The position numbers were made by a program, and so were the translations under genes. A DNA stretch of 64,000 nt. Source: Plumapathes pennacea (taxonomy: Eukaryota > Cnidaria > Anthozoa > Antipatharia > Myriopathidae). Where the stretch lies: contig OZ038466.1 of the NCBI GenBank assembly GCA_964036295.1, positions 10,628,001 to 10,692,000 of the forward strand, read 5' to 3'. This document shows, piece by piece, positions 47,701 through 60,000 of the stretch; within the stretch, counting starts at the first letter, position 1; each line of letters starts with the position of its first letter. The notes beneath the pieces were generated by a model. That model saw only the letters and a list, made by a program, of their open reading frames with translations, did no database searches and was not told the DNA's origin.

Positions 47701-49281
47701 AGTATGTGAGAACTTTTCAATATTGTACAGCTGTTGGTACAATGCTCAGGCTTATAATACCATGACTTTTTAGTTCTTTCTGATGAAGATAGAATGATGT
47801 AGCTTTTGCCTCATACCAAGTAAAATATTCTATGCATCAACAACTTACTGTGATATTTCCATTGCCAAGCCCAACAAAAAGCCTTCTACTTGTTCCATGA
47901 TAATCCAGACTTGAGCATTCAGCTGAGAAGAACAACAAGAACACAGTTCACCATATAATTTATATCTTCCACTCCTGAACTTGATCATAATACAAACTCT
48001 CCCATCTATTCAAAAGGAAAATGCAAGAGTGATGCAGTGAGAATTGATAGCTTGATCAACTTTCATCTAAGCCAGCTACATGTACCAGTTATATGATCTT
48101 CACCACGATTATGATGTATTGTTATTATTAATATCTGACTATCTGATTAAAGTTGATCAATGTCATGAGTCAAAGGGATCTCAAAATGTGCTAGCCTAGT
48201 ACCCATAGCCTGATTATCAGACAGTCAGAGATCATTTGATGCTCTATCTCCGACGTCTGACAATCAGGGCTAGCCTACTACTGCATTTTATTAGAATGGT
48301 CTGCTTATATTTGCACATTACAAGACCTACAATAAATACATTATTTATAGTGCACTGTACTGTATACATTGTACTGTGGAGTGTTCTTTACTATGACTAC
48401 AATCCATGCATGGCCTCCCCCAATTACAGTGGTATTTAGAAGAGGTTCATGTATTACATGGTTATCATATACTATAGGTCTCACAGAATTTATAAACAGT
48501 GCCCACTGTTTCTCAAATTACCACCAACGATAACTTTTCTTTGTTTGTTTTACACATACAAAGTTTAAAATATATTTTATGCAGATCGATCTTGTGCATG
48601 TATGTGTCCAAATAAAGTTCTATGACTTTTAAATAAGCCATTGTTTTAATTTCTTTTAAATCCTTTATGTTGTCTTGTGTATTTTTAAGTCCATGTTTAT
48701 AGAAACACACACAAAAAAATATAAATCAAAACGAAGATGTGTACAAATTTATAATTTATTTATTGAAGAACGCCCCAACAGATTCAGAAGTTCCTGTGCA
48801 GAATTCAAGAATATGACGAAACAAAGAGTATATGCACCAGGTACCTGCTCTACTGGGACTATTAATAGTAGGGTCCAACAAATTGATATTAAACTTATAC
48901 TCCAGCAGAACTGTCAGGAACAGATGTATCTACGATTAAGTTTGGCATTATTTTAACACACATACCTCCCATCATATGGCAAATGCTGGGCCAGTATTGA
49001 CCACTCTCTCGCTTGATCCAAACACGAACACTCCTACAAAAAAGGCGACCGATTAATAATCCTATTAGCAATCGAGGCAGGAAGCTCCAAAAAATGATGA
49101 TGATGTCATATTATCGCAGAGCTTACTTGTCGTCTGAAACGCTAATAATTGCATCTTCATGAGGTATAGCTACGGCCATGTTCACAATATCACTACATCC
49201 TTCTAGTTTGTTCATCAGGGCAGGTTTCGGAGGTTTTCTCCTGGGGGCATCCACCTCCGCTTCCTTGATTGTCGCCGCCAT
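41710..49281 (-). CDS. WDFY2: WD40 repeat and FYVE domain protein (WDFY1/WDFY2 type)
   Basis: Endosomal adaptor: seven WD40 blades form a propeller, and a FYVE zinc finger inserted before the last blade binds PI3P on early endosomes. Twelve exons, read 5' to 3' on the minus strand: 49127-49281, 48966-49033, 47849-47922, 47545-47599, 46741-46891, 46153-46265, 45146-45272, 44344-44449, 43795-43896, 43498-43628, 42774-42882, 41710-41742. They sum to 1,224 nt (407 residues; family ~400-410), all in frame. Visible: [11 protein letters not shown] start blade, [43 protein letters not shown], and FYVE core [19 protein letters not shown] with CxxC pairs, then a last blade ending [10 protein letters not shown]. 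The start ATG (49281) opens MAATIKEAE; an in-frame ATG lies four codons upstream. One intron uses a GC donor (46147-46152). WDFY1 and WDFY2 cannot be separated by eye; the last exon is 33 nt and matched by position. Confidence 0.93.
41941..42285 (-). mobile_element. tRNA-derived SINE-like element in WDFY intron
   Basis: On the minus strand the 5' part reads TGGCCAAGCAGTTAGCACG and, ~35 nt later, GGTTGATTGC. These resemble the A and B boxes of a tRNA promoter at about the right spacing. The 3' part ends with GCGCTATATAAATGCATCG, a tail I know from SINEs and other short repeats of invertebrates. Length ~345 bp. Not confirmed against a family consensus. Confidence 0.5.
43121..43375. repeat. Inverted-repeat element (ACTCCCAAGTCAAG)
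   Basis: GGACTCCCAAGTCAAGT at 43120 and ACTTGGCTTGACTTGGGAGT to 43334 are inverted partners, with further TTGACTT/AAGTCAA words inside. WDFY intron. Confidence 0.55.
44670..44705. repeat. (GA)n microsatellite
   Basis: GAGGAGAGAGAGAGAGAGAG-type tract in a WDFY intron; a separate GAAGAAGAAG/A-rich tract lies at ~44825-44850. Confidence 0.85.
44881..45049. mobile_element. Palindromic MITE, ~170 bp
   Basis: GCAGATCCAGGATTC at the left and CCCCCCTGGATCTGC at the right are inverted, with GGGGGGTTCGA / TTCAAACCCCCCC next to them. Confidence 0.65.
45415..45630. mobile_element. Palindromic repeat family B copy
   Basis: Long arms: AAACTGGTGTATCAACTGTG then GTTGATGAGGGTAATGGAAC, and the inverse GTTCCATTACCCTCATCAAC then CACAGTTGATACACCAGTTT. 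The centre holds AAAGGGCTAGCACTCAAAATGTCAGC, the family B core. Arms are nearly perfect over >50 bp, so this copy is relatively young. Located in a WDFY intron. Confidence 0.8.
47393..47419. repeat. Poly(C) run
   Basis: CCCCCCT followed by an uninterrupted run of ~20 C. Confidence 0.9.
47990..48180. mobile_element. MITE family C copy (diverged)
   Basis: ACAAACTCTCCCATC, GTGATGCAGTGAGAATTGAT, AACTTTCATCTAAGC and AAGTTGATCAATGTCATGAG occur in family order; ends eroded. WDFY intron. Confidence 0.65.
48189..48278. repeat. Short hairpin repeat
   Basis: TAGCCTGATTATCAGAC and GTCTGACAATCAGGGCTA are inverted arms. Confidence 0.6.
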
Positions 49282-50020
49282 CTTGATTCTCATGTGAACA
49301 ATCCCATGATGCATAAGAGGCAGGAAGTGGCACAGACCGGAAGTGTAAACCGAGCAGGGTCGACCAACACCGCGGCGAAACGTCTGCGCAAGCGTTAGTT
49401 TTCGTGCACAAGCAAGAATGGGGCGAAGCAAAAGCTTCGAAGGAGGAGGAGGAATTCCGCAACAACTGACAAATGCATTTTGCACTCCTGGGTTATGCCA
49501 GTCTCATTACCTCGCATAAAGTTTTAAGCAAAGCTACGACCGCCTCGATCCTTGGCAAAGAAACGCTGTTCAGTCAAAAAGCACGAACTTTGTTCATAAT
49601 TTTCACCTTTGGTGCAAGCACCAGAGTAGGTGGTGAAAAGGGTCAAACTGTGAGTTTTAAAAAATACCCGACCGGAAGTTGAGTTTTAGAAAGAACAAGT
49701 GCTTTGAGTGGGATGACAGCCGTGCATTTTGGCGGGAAGCCGCACGACCGCGCATGCACAGTACATTTTGCCGCGGTGTAGGGTCGACCATATTTTGACG
49801 GAAGGATTGGATCACCCTTGTTTCTCTTCGGTCTCAGTCCTCTGGATGTGACAACGGTTTGCTTTTTATGCAAAAAATCAACGCAACTTGATGTGGTTTT
49901 GTACCAATCAAATCCAAACGTAACAAGGGCATTTGCCCGTGTGCCAAGGGTGGGGCATTTGATCACGGCCAAGGAGGGCTGTGAATGCGGTTCCAAGGAA
50001 TCTCTAAACTTTTAAAATTC

Positions 50021-50171
50021 CAGGGTCCGGTTGTTCAAAGAGTGGATAGCGCTTTCCACTAAATAAATCCTTATCTGGTTGACTGAATTAAGCTTAATGG
50101 TTAATACTATCCACTGGATAGCGATTTATCCGGCGAATAGCGCTTTACACTCTTTGAGCAACCGGGCCCTG
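50021..50171. mobile_element. MITE with CAGGGTCCGGTTG ends, 151 bp
   Basis: CAGGGTCCGGTTGTTCAAAG and CTTTGAGCAACCGGGCCCTG TIRs; interior has GATAGCGCTTT in both orientations (GGATAGCG, GAATAGCGC). I recognise this palindrome as very common in coral genomes (from memory). Confidence 0.85.
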
Positions 50172-50460
50172 ACGTCTCAAGTAAAGGACGGGGCAGATGA
50201 CAGATCTATTCATTTTTTGTTCGCGGTATAAAGAAAGCAAAGGCTGACGTCCTGAGCGTTATGGGAGGAGACTATAGGACAAACTAGTAAAAATGCGCAG
50301 TTAAAATCACCACAGGAAATTTGCCAGGGAATTTGTTCGGTAGACCAAAGAGTATATGACACTTTCTTGGGCTTCATACAAGGTTACGTTCTCAACAGAA
50401 CAATCAAATTCTGCGATAAACACATCGATTAGAGTGAAACAGGCAACTCCATAAATCAAC

Positions 50461-50466
50461 TTTATT
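50461..50466 (-). terminator. Possible DOHH poly(A) signal
   Basis: AATAAA on the minus strand ~540 nt past the DOHH stop; if used, the 3' UTR would contain the family C copy at 50548-50675. Confidence 0.3.
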
Positions 50467-50547
50467 TCTGGGGTACATTATTACCAGGATTTTGGAACAG
50501 TAAACTGACTCGATCGGATTCATTTTGAGAGATGCACAAGGCACCTG

Positions 50548-50675
50548 AGATCATAACACAAATTCTCTCAACCATTGAAGAAGCAAATGCAAGAGCGACG
50601 AAGTGAGAAGTCATCAATGTTCTCCATACTTAACGACACATCTTTGACAGAGAGACTGAAGGCAAAGGGTTAGCA
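50548..50675. mobile_element. MITE family C remnant
   Basis: ACAAATTCTCTCAACC, GCAAGAGCGACGAAGTGAGA and GAGACTGAAGGCAAAGGGTT occur in family order; strongly shortened. Confidence 0.55.
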
Positions 50676-51003
50676 GATGGCGCCAAGCCGTTCTTATGGT
50701 TTTTCAAGTACCGTGAAAAGTGGGCACCTGTTCGCAGTGTGAACGCGTTTGATTTTGTGCTGGCGCCCGGGCACTAGTACTCGGGCACCCAAGTGTGAAC
50801 GCGCCCTTAATACCGGTCTTACTGTGTTTCCCTAACAAATCCCAGGAGTAGTTTTTCATAACAACTTCATACTGTGCGTGCTGTGGTCGACACAGCAGTC
50901 TTTCCCCTTGTGTTCCTGAACTTGGGACCCGTGGATAAGACCATCTTACTCGTGCAAAAAGTCTGTACGATTCCATGTATAGTTAGTCGTTCCTTCCTTC
51001 CGA

Positions 51004-54000
51004 TCAGTTGTCGATTTTTGTCAATGAATCTGCATACTGAAACTGAGCGCTCTGTTCATATTCGTACATGTCCAGCGCCACAACACAGCTTTCCTGAAGA
51101 AGAGTAAACAGGTGTCAATATACAGTAAAAACGTCAAAAAAAAAAAAAAACAGTTACAACAAATACGATAAACATATTTAAAAACATAGACATACAGCGA
51201 ACTATCTCTAAGGCGGACACCCTCGGGACTAGATTTAGTGTCCGCCTTAGAAAGAATTCAGTTGCAGAGAAACAGGTAAAAATCGGCAAGGACCAAATCT
51301 GCATGCTGTCCGCCTTAGAGAGGTGTCCGCTTAGAGATTAGTTGACTATATGTAAAACATAGTTACTGCATAATCTATATAAAACATAGTTACTACAAAC
51401 ACGATATTCGCAGACGTTTCTCGCCCAAAAGGCAAATGGACATATGACCCTAATCCTAGCGCGCCAGTCTTCGACTGTCTCTTTTTCAAGACTTTGCGGC
51501 GCAACGGATCCATGCAAGACTACGCGCACAGAGGTCGAGTAATATCCTCGCAAGGCTCGGAAAAATAAACCAAAATTCTCACTACCATTCTTGAAGAGAA
51601 ATTATGAAAGGTACAGTTGGATCAGTTGTCTACTGCGCAAGCACTAAGACCCACATTATCCCTACTCAATCAAAGGTTTTAAGGAAAGAAGTCCTTGCAC
51701 GTTGCCAGAGGGAACAAAACGGAAAATGATTAGAGTTTGGCTCATATTATATAAAGAAACTGTTTTGTGAGATAATAACACCGCACTGGTGTCTTACGAT
51801 GAAATAAACTCGCCAATGCTTTTCTCCTTTTACCTCTACTTCAGTTCATAACGACTTAAATATGCGCAGACTCCCCACTGACTCCTACAGAGTAAAAAAA
51901 GTTTCAAAGAAAACCAGGGGTTCTTACAAAATAACATTACTACCTGTTTCAATTTGCTGCATTCATCGATTCATGTTTTATATCCACCAGCCGGGAAGAA
52001 TTGGCGTCTTTTCCCCACAAGGTAAATAAAATGGCTTTCTCACCTTTACTACTCTCTCGTTATCCTTGGCATACTTCTGCAGGACTTGTAAGCATTTGTC
52101 CTGAAAGATAAAATGAACTTAAGTTTGCAATTAGGAGAACCTACAAACCAAGAGACTTTGCACCATTAAGAGATTGACACAACGAAAGTTATTCACGACC
52201 ATACACTACATATAACCAAGGCAAATATGGAATAAGACTTTTTAGACGTCTATAAAATTGACATTGTACTTGCTCCGACGTACGGCTAGCGCTCGAAACG
52301 TCAGCTTCCAATTCTTTTACGGCGTCTAGGTTTCACACATCGGCCCATAGTTGATCAGTATCTACGTCTTTATCCACGCTGACGCAGTCAAACTCTAGTT
52401 CCCTTTAGTGCTAGTTTTCCATTGATAAATTTAAGGGATTGATAGACAGGATCGTAATTTCTACAGGTTTATTGTAAACAGTAGGTTAGACTTATTGATA
52501 GTTCAACGTCCAAAATAATATTTCTCTGGCCTTTTTCTTCCAATTGTTGTGTACAATCTTGCGTCGTGTCTCCGGTCCTTCAATGGACGTTTTTGAGCGT
52601 TATCCCTTCATCAAGGCAACAAGGGCATAACTAACAAGTGACATTGAATTAATTTCCACATTACAGTTGTACTTATTACGACTCAATCTTTTCCCAAGGC
52701 AACAACATCATCAATTTAAAGATATCCACTTCATATACAAGCAACCTCTACTCCAGCAACATAGTGTGCAACAATTGCGTGGCCAAATCTATCGATAGGC
52801 CATCACCCCTATGCCAGGTTCCGTTGTTACTGTAGTGTGTTGTCATTTCAATAAAATCACACTGCATGACACAGACGTTGTAGATTGTGTTTGCGCAGTA
52901 CAAGTGTACACGTTTACAGATTTGCAAGGGGCACTTTAGTCTGAATTAGGGCATCGATTTTGAGCCCTTGGTCTAGAATAAGGTCGGAGATTTTGATATT
53001 TGGTCTGAACTACTGTGGGGTCGAAAATTGCACATTTTGGTCTGAAATAGGGTCGAAAATCGCATATTTTGGTCTGAAAAACGATCGAAAGTCGCATATT
53101 TTGGTCTGAGATAGGGTCGAAAATCGCAAATTTTGGTCCGAAATAGGGTAAGGTTTTCAGTCCCGGGCTGCATACTTCCACCCAAAATTTTGAGGAGTAC
53201 CCCCCCTCCCTCTCCGCCCTGCCCCCGATTTTCACTAACATCTCTTACCTTGGCTATCGAACCCAGAGCTTCCGCACATTCATGTCTGACCATCGGGTTT
53301 TCCTGGAGGTTTTCTAGATTCTGTAGGGCACGATGCATCGCAAATGTAAAATAATCGTAGGAACCCTTGATAGTTTGTACCACACTATCACTGTAAACTG
53401 CATACTTCAGATAATGAACTACAAATGACAGTCAATATCAAAATCAAGCAGAAGGCAAACCAACATACTTTTTTCAGTTGATCTACAGCTGCATCGTGCT
53501 GCATTTGACCCAGGACATACGCTAAAGAAAGAAAGATGAGATTAAACAAACATTAAGATGGGTTAACGAGTGACTGCCTGAGTTCTTAATGGACACATTA
53601 TGATAGAGTGAGTCAGTGAATGAATAGATAAATGAATGACACAATATGTCAAGACTCTATGAACTCGAGTTTTGTGAAAATGCCATGAAGAGTGCATGAA
53701 CATCCCACGGAACTAAACACGAAATTTGAGATCCATGTTTTAATGCTCATCATAAAGCCATGAATTTTCCATGGCTTTTTTTCTAAGCCATTATTTAAAT
53801 GCAATGAAAATGTAATGAAAATTTTAAAATCCGTTTATGGGTTTTCAGTTCTTAGTTTAGTGAGTCGGTATGTTAGTCTGTGTCTTGGTATAAATGTGGG
53901 CATGGTGCACATTATCGTAATGTGCATGTTTATCTGCGAGTGCGAATGTCTGTCTTTGTGAGTACGTGTGTGGGTATTGTTTGTATGAACAAGTAGTGCG

Positions 54001-57000
54001 TAAAATATTAACTCCGCTTTTCTGAGGGGCCCATGTTGACACTTTCCAAGTTTGTGCTGTATTTTTTCTTTTGTTTGTTTGTTTGTTTTCAGAAGGAAAC
54101 GGACAACAAGAGAATAATGGAAGTTTGTGTGTTATGTGTGCATGTGCCTGTGTGATTGGCGTTGCGTGCAGACAGTTGAGTGTATTGAGTGTGAAAGTGA
54201 ATGAGGTATTCAGTAAGTCAGTATATATATATAGTATAAGTGAGTGAATAAGGTATTCAGTAACTTAGTATATACATGTATTATAAGTGAGTGGATGAGG
54301 TATTCAGTAAGTCAGTATGTACATGTATTATAAGTGAGTGGATGAGGTATTCAGTAAGTCAGTATGTACATGTATTATAAGTGAGTGGATGAGGTATTCA
54401 GTAAGTCAGTATGTACATGTATTATAAGTGAGTGGATGAGGTATTCAGTAAGTCAGTATGTACATGTGTATAGTATAAGTGAGTTAATAAGAAGTTAATA
54501 TTGGTAAATGTATTTGATTCGTTTCCTACTGTAAGTGATTACTAAATTACACATTCCAAATAGTATGCAGTTAGCTACTCCTTTACATGTAGTGCGAGGA
54601 AATATACAAGGTATGTATTCAATACAGGGAAAGTATACAAGCACACTGCACTTGGGTTTTTGATACTCACCAATTTCATGTCTGAACAATGCACTCTTAC
54701 ACTCTAATCCTTTGGCAAGAGCCTAAAGTGGAAAACAAAATAATCTGGTTGTCTGCACTATGGTACAAAATAAAAACCATAGCCCAAGGTCATCATGTTA
54801 AAGAAAATGTTTTGGAAAGGATGCCACACTGTAGTTTGACTCAGTGATCCACTTACCACAACAGAGTCCTTGTCCCCTTTGTTTCTTAAAGCAAACATAG
54901 CTCTAGGAGAAAAACAACTCTAGTAAACAAGAAATGAATACCTGCACCAACAACCACTGAAGCATTAGGGCACGTTCAATTGAGTCTATTCCAGAATAGG
55001 AATAGCTACAATGACCCAACGTGTTGCTTCTTGCAGGGGATATTTTGTTCAAAATTGTTGTGAAGCCCTTCACGCTAGCATTTTGAACAGCTCCCAATGC
55101 ATCTTCACCCAACTCAGCTCCAAACCAAAGAATTTTACCGATCAACATCGCTATTCCTATTCCGGAATAGACCCAATCAAATGCACCCTTAGAAGTTCTA
55201 TCAGCCACACTTTGTGCTGTGAGAGTATTTATCCATACCAAGTATATGGAAGCTACTGCATAATTATTATGTCATAGGACACGATTTGTTCTGTCACAGA
55301 ATATTTTTATAGTATGAAGTTCACATATACACTAGCTATTACCACAGTATGGTGGCCCATCGTTATAATAGCAAATTAACATAAAACTGAAGAAAAAACT
55401 AAGAAAAAATATTGAAATTAAAAAAAAAAACGACAAAAAAAAAAACAGACAAAAAAAAAAACAAAGAAAATGAAAAAAAATCAGAAAATAAAACCGAGAA
55501 AAAAAATCAAAACAAAAAAAGCAAGATAAGAAAACAAAGAGAGAAAAAAATAACCGAGAAAAAAAAATCACAAGTCCAGACGTGGCCCATCGTTATAATA
55601 GACCACAATGCTTTGCAAGTACTGTTGGCAGATTCCGCTGACCGTAAGCTATTTCAAGATGGCGGCAGCACGGATTAGAAACTCAGATTGGGAAACCGAC
55701 GAAGAATTGAAGGGCGATATGCAGAAGTATGTGATGCAGAACCTTCGAAGACAAGAGATATTAGATTTCTTGATGCGAGATTATCCCCAATATGCGTGGA
55801 GCCTTCCTACTTTGAGCATAAGAATGCGTGAATTCGGCATCAAGTACGTCGATTATAACATCAATGTAGATGATGTGAAGAAGGCTGTTGAAGCCGAAAT
55901 CGACGGACCAGGGAAGCTTTTGGGCTACCGATTAATGCACCGCAAAGTTCGTGATCAGCACGGTCTAGCCGTTCCTCGTGGCCTTGTTTATGATGTGATG
56001 ACAGACGTGAACCCAGAAGGTCTCCAAGGAAGAGGGAATGTTGGACAGGCAAAAAGGAGAAGAAGAGGGCAAACTGGAACACTATCTTCAATGGTATTTT
56101 TTTTTTTTGTAATTAAAAAATTGTTGTGTTAGCTTTCCTATTAAGTTGTTATTGCGGATCAAGTAACTTTTACGCCACCCCTGTCCCTTGTAGAACGAGA
56201 TATTACCAAAGAACGAGTCATTTTAGAACGAGAAACCATAAAACTATAACGTGTGGTGTTATTTTAGAGTTTTCTCGTTCTAAAATGACTCGTTCTTTTG
56301 GTAATATGCTTACTGTTTTTTCTTTTGTATTTTTGCGAACTTGCTTCCTGATTTGTGGTGCTATTATTTATACAGGGCCCAAATCATACCTTCTCAGGCG
56401 ATGGCCACGACAAACTTATGGGTTTTACACGGGACAGGTTTCCTTTGGCTATTTATGGTATGCAGGACGTATTCAGCAGTAAACTCCTCTACCTGAAAGT
56501 TTGAATTTCAAATTCAAACCCAAATTTAATCGGAAGGTGGTATTTACAGCATCTGTACCAGACCAGAGGTGAGAAAATCCCATCCTGACCACTGCACATC
56601 TTTCTTAACAAGGATGATATTAGCACAAACAATTATTTAACTAGACAATCCTAGACAACATTGTGTGGGACACAGTATCCTGAGTGGCTATCAACTCACA
56701 GATTCAGTGGTTATGTATCCCCCCTCCCCCTGAAAATGTTGAAGACATAAACTTGACAATGCACACACAGTATGTCTTTGTTCTCTGCTGTCCATCATTG
56801 AAATGGGAGGGGGGTAGGGGGAGTGTGATTGTCATGTGGCAGGCACAAATCATGATTGTGTGTAGGTTTCAGAATTTTCATCCTGCAATATTTTATTTGA
56901 TCTCACTACCATGTTCTTTGATCAACAGTCATCAGCTCCCGTTTATGACTGGACAGAGGAACTGAAACTGGCCAATTGGCCACTATCCATGCCTTCTTAA

Positions 57001-60000
57001 GAGGTGCTCAAGGTGGCTGTGACAATCCAGAGGCCACTGTGCTATATGGCTCATCAACCAGTAACAAGGTTTGCAAAAGGATCAATATTACACATCAGAA
57101 AAGCAGGAAATCTCAGACAAGTAATTATTGGAACACCCCCTTCTCCTAGTTCAAGGTTGGGTTAAAAACGTTCTCACTACTGTAGTTTAACTCACTTGCC
57201 ACCTCCACCTCCAACATTGAGGAAGGGGAAATGCTAACAGTGTTCCAGGAATTTGTTAAAGAATGCATGGCTTAGTTGGGGTTTAAGGTGAAAAATCAAC
57301 AGCACTTATGGTTTATGTTTTGTCATTAATTCCTTATATTCATAATTACACATTGTGGTTGCAGATTGAGAGGTGGTGGAGAGAGCTTCACCATCGTCTT
57401 GAAAAATACTTCAAGCAACAACTTTCGATGCTGTTTGACGAAGGCCTTTATGATCCAGACAACCAGCGAGATAGGTACATGTTATGATTGATTATGATGT
57501 GGTAGATGGCGGATCTTTGAGTCACTTTAAACTGAAACTTTTTTTAACTTTTTAAGTTTGTTCAAGAGTAAACTTATTACAACTGACTTTTCAAGTTTAA
57601 TACAAGGGAAAACTAGTACTTGGAAGGACTGCCTAAAAGTGCCATACAAGTTGAGACCTAATCCAGGATTAGCCTAATTGAGCTTTGAACAACTGGACCC
57701 ATGCTTCTAAAAATAACTCTTTTTTTTTAAGGGACCTCTTGGCTTTTGTGTACATCCCAATCCTACAGAAAGAGCTTGATATATTTTGTGAGACAGTATG
57801 GAATCCTCATCGCATCAGATATCAGAAGGATGCCCAAATACCAAAAGGCATCCCAAATCACCTTTACAGCTTTCCTGAAAAATATTCAGCAATAGACTGT
57901 GGTAAGGTGTATTACAAAATATTATTTTGATAATGACTAAAAATGGTCATTTTTGTATAAAATGATGAAATTCAGAATTTATGTAGGTCCTCTCAGAGTG
58001 ATCTGCACAAAGTCTTACATTGTATATTTGTTTTGGGTATTGGAAGACATTTTTGTTTAAAGTGCATACATGGCCAAACTTATAAAATAACTCAGATTCT
58101 ACATGTAATGTTTAATAAACAAGCAGTAGTACTAGTGTTTATCAGATTTAAAACCATGAGGGTACAGTCCGAGAACTGCAAGAACATGCAATGTAAGTAA
58201 ATTGAGTGGCTGCAAAAACTGAACTTCCAAAAGTTTAATGTTCTGAAATTTTTATAAAAAATCATATGGAATTTGCCAATGAAATAATTTATTTATATTT
58301 TGTTGCTGAGCTACAGTATTGCATTTGATTCAGCATAATTATGTCCTGTAGGGTTTTTAAATTTACTTTTTTTGTAACACAAGGATGGCCACTTTCACAA
58401 GAAGCACTTGATGAAGTAGCTGAATTGTCCGGTGTGCTTGAAGAAGACGACTATTTGAATCCCGGGGTTAGGGAGAAATGTGAAAGGATAATCCCAGAAC
58501 TTTCTGATGTGAAAAGTAGAGATGCAGCAGAAACCTACTTGTTCTTAAAGGCACACTACAAGGAATAAGACTGGAAAATATACAAATTACATTGTAGTTT
58601 ATTTTCAATAAAGTCAACCTTTGAATGAATATGAAAATATGTTCTCAAAATTAACAACCTTAACAAAAAAAATGTTTGTCTATAGGAACATTACTATAGT
58701 ACAGCTTTTCAGTTAACATTAACATTAAGTTTCCTGATACTACCCTAGACCATTTTCAACACATTGGTCAACAACTAGATATCAGAGACCATCATTTTGC
58801 AAAACTTGTTGCAAGTATGTTCATCTAAAAAGTGATAAATACTGACTGTGGACAGGTTGCCACAACAAAAGTAGATCTCATCTTCTTCACCTTCTGCAAA
58901 TAGTTCCATGGTAGCAATTTCTGGGTCGTACAAGGAATATCCTGATCCTTGGATGTCTAGTAGCATTAGCTTTTGATTTGCAAGTGTGTAGGTATAATGT
59001 ACCAAACATTGTGCTTTCTCAAAGATCTCATTAAATGCTGGATCAGAATCATTGGGAGGTTTGATGCAATTGCCATCATTATTTACATACTTGGCAAATA
59101 TTCCAGGAACATATTCCTCCACTGTGACTGGCTTATCTTTGAATTTTGAGTAATATACTCTGTTGTACACAAATGACTCTCCAAATTCAGTAGGAGTTTT
59201 TGATGTGAACTTCTTTGTTAATTCTCTTGCAACTGTGTGCATTTGCACTTGTTTCCTTGTATGTACCTCTATGTCAGACTTTATAACATTTTTGATACTG
59301 GATTTAGCCTTTTCATTGTACATTTTTATGACCCATTTCTGGCCAGAACTACCCTGTGTGCATTTATAAGCATCTCTGAATGCTCCAGAGGCAAATTTAT
59401 CCTCATCAATGGTGAGATCAAGGGACTTGACTATTTTCCATTCCCTCTTTACAAGATCAAATGACTCAACATCTAATACTACCCTTGTTGTAGAGATGGG
59501 CTTTACAAATTTACCAGCTCCAAGGAGTTGGTCAATGGATACTGATCTTGGGTAGTTGAAATGCATACTTACAGATGCAACTGAGGTGCTTGCAAACTTG
59601 ATGTGCTTTGCTGGTCTGGAGGGACCATGTATATTATCATCTTCATCACCACTTTCTGGCAAGGTAAAAGGCTCACTTTGCACTTCGTCTTCCTCTGGCT
59701 CAAGGTTCACAACAAATCGTACAAGGTAGACCTAATGATAACGTAAGCAATATGCAAGAGGCATGACATCTTTACAACAACTTTCTATTTACATAGAAGA
59801 CATAGAAGAGGTTGGCCAATTGTACTTTATCTGCTACAACAAGCTTGTTGTGAGCCCAAATTGTTTGACGAATTACGTGGAATCATCTGACATCTGACTC
59901 GATTTACTTTATAGTTATCTCAGATGCAAAGCACCAACTGTAATTTTGCCATTGATTATTAATACCATGTAATTATGTGCTTGAATAATAAACGTTGTTG

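Larger units (their letters stand above)
49282..51003. other. WDFY 5' flank and DOHH 3' flank
   Basis: The first ~700 bp are more CpG-rich (GCGCAAGCG, CCGCGGCG, GCGCATGC) and probably contain the WDFY promoter. A MITE (50021-50171) and a family C copy (50548-50675) follow, then a GTGAACGCG inverted pair at ~50738-50808. No coding gene is supported. Confidence 0.5.

Noticed and set aside
52973-53246. Continuation of the DOHH open frame past 53249
   Set aside because: The family sequence stops exactly at a GTAAGA donor and resumes in the exon at 52044-52100; the extension runs into a minisatellite.
53321-53383. Upstream open extension of the same DOHH exon (VQTIKGSYDYFTF)
   Set aside because: A CTACAG acceptor at the conserved boundary gives exact phase with exon 53469-53521; the extension is not conserved in the family as I know it.
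55390-55600. Lys/Asn/Thr-rich reading frame in the A-rich part of the TIR
   Set aside because: Low-complexity translation of a homopurine-like tract inside an inverted repeat.
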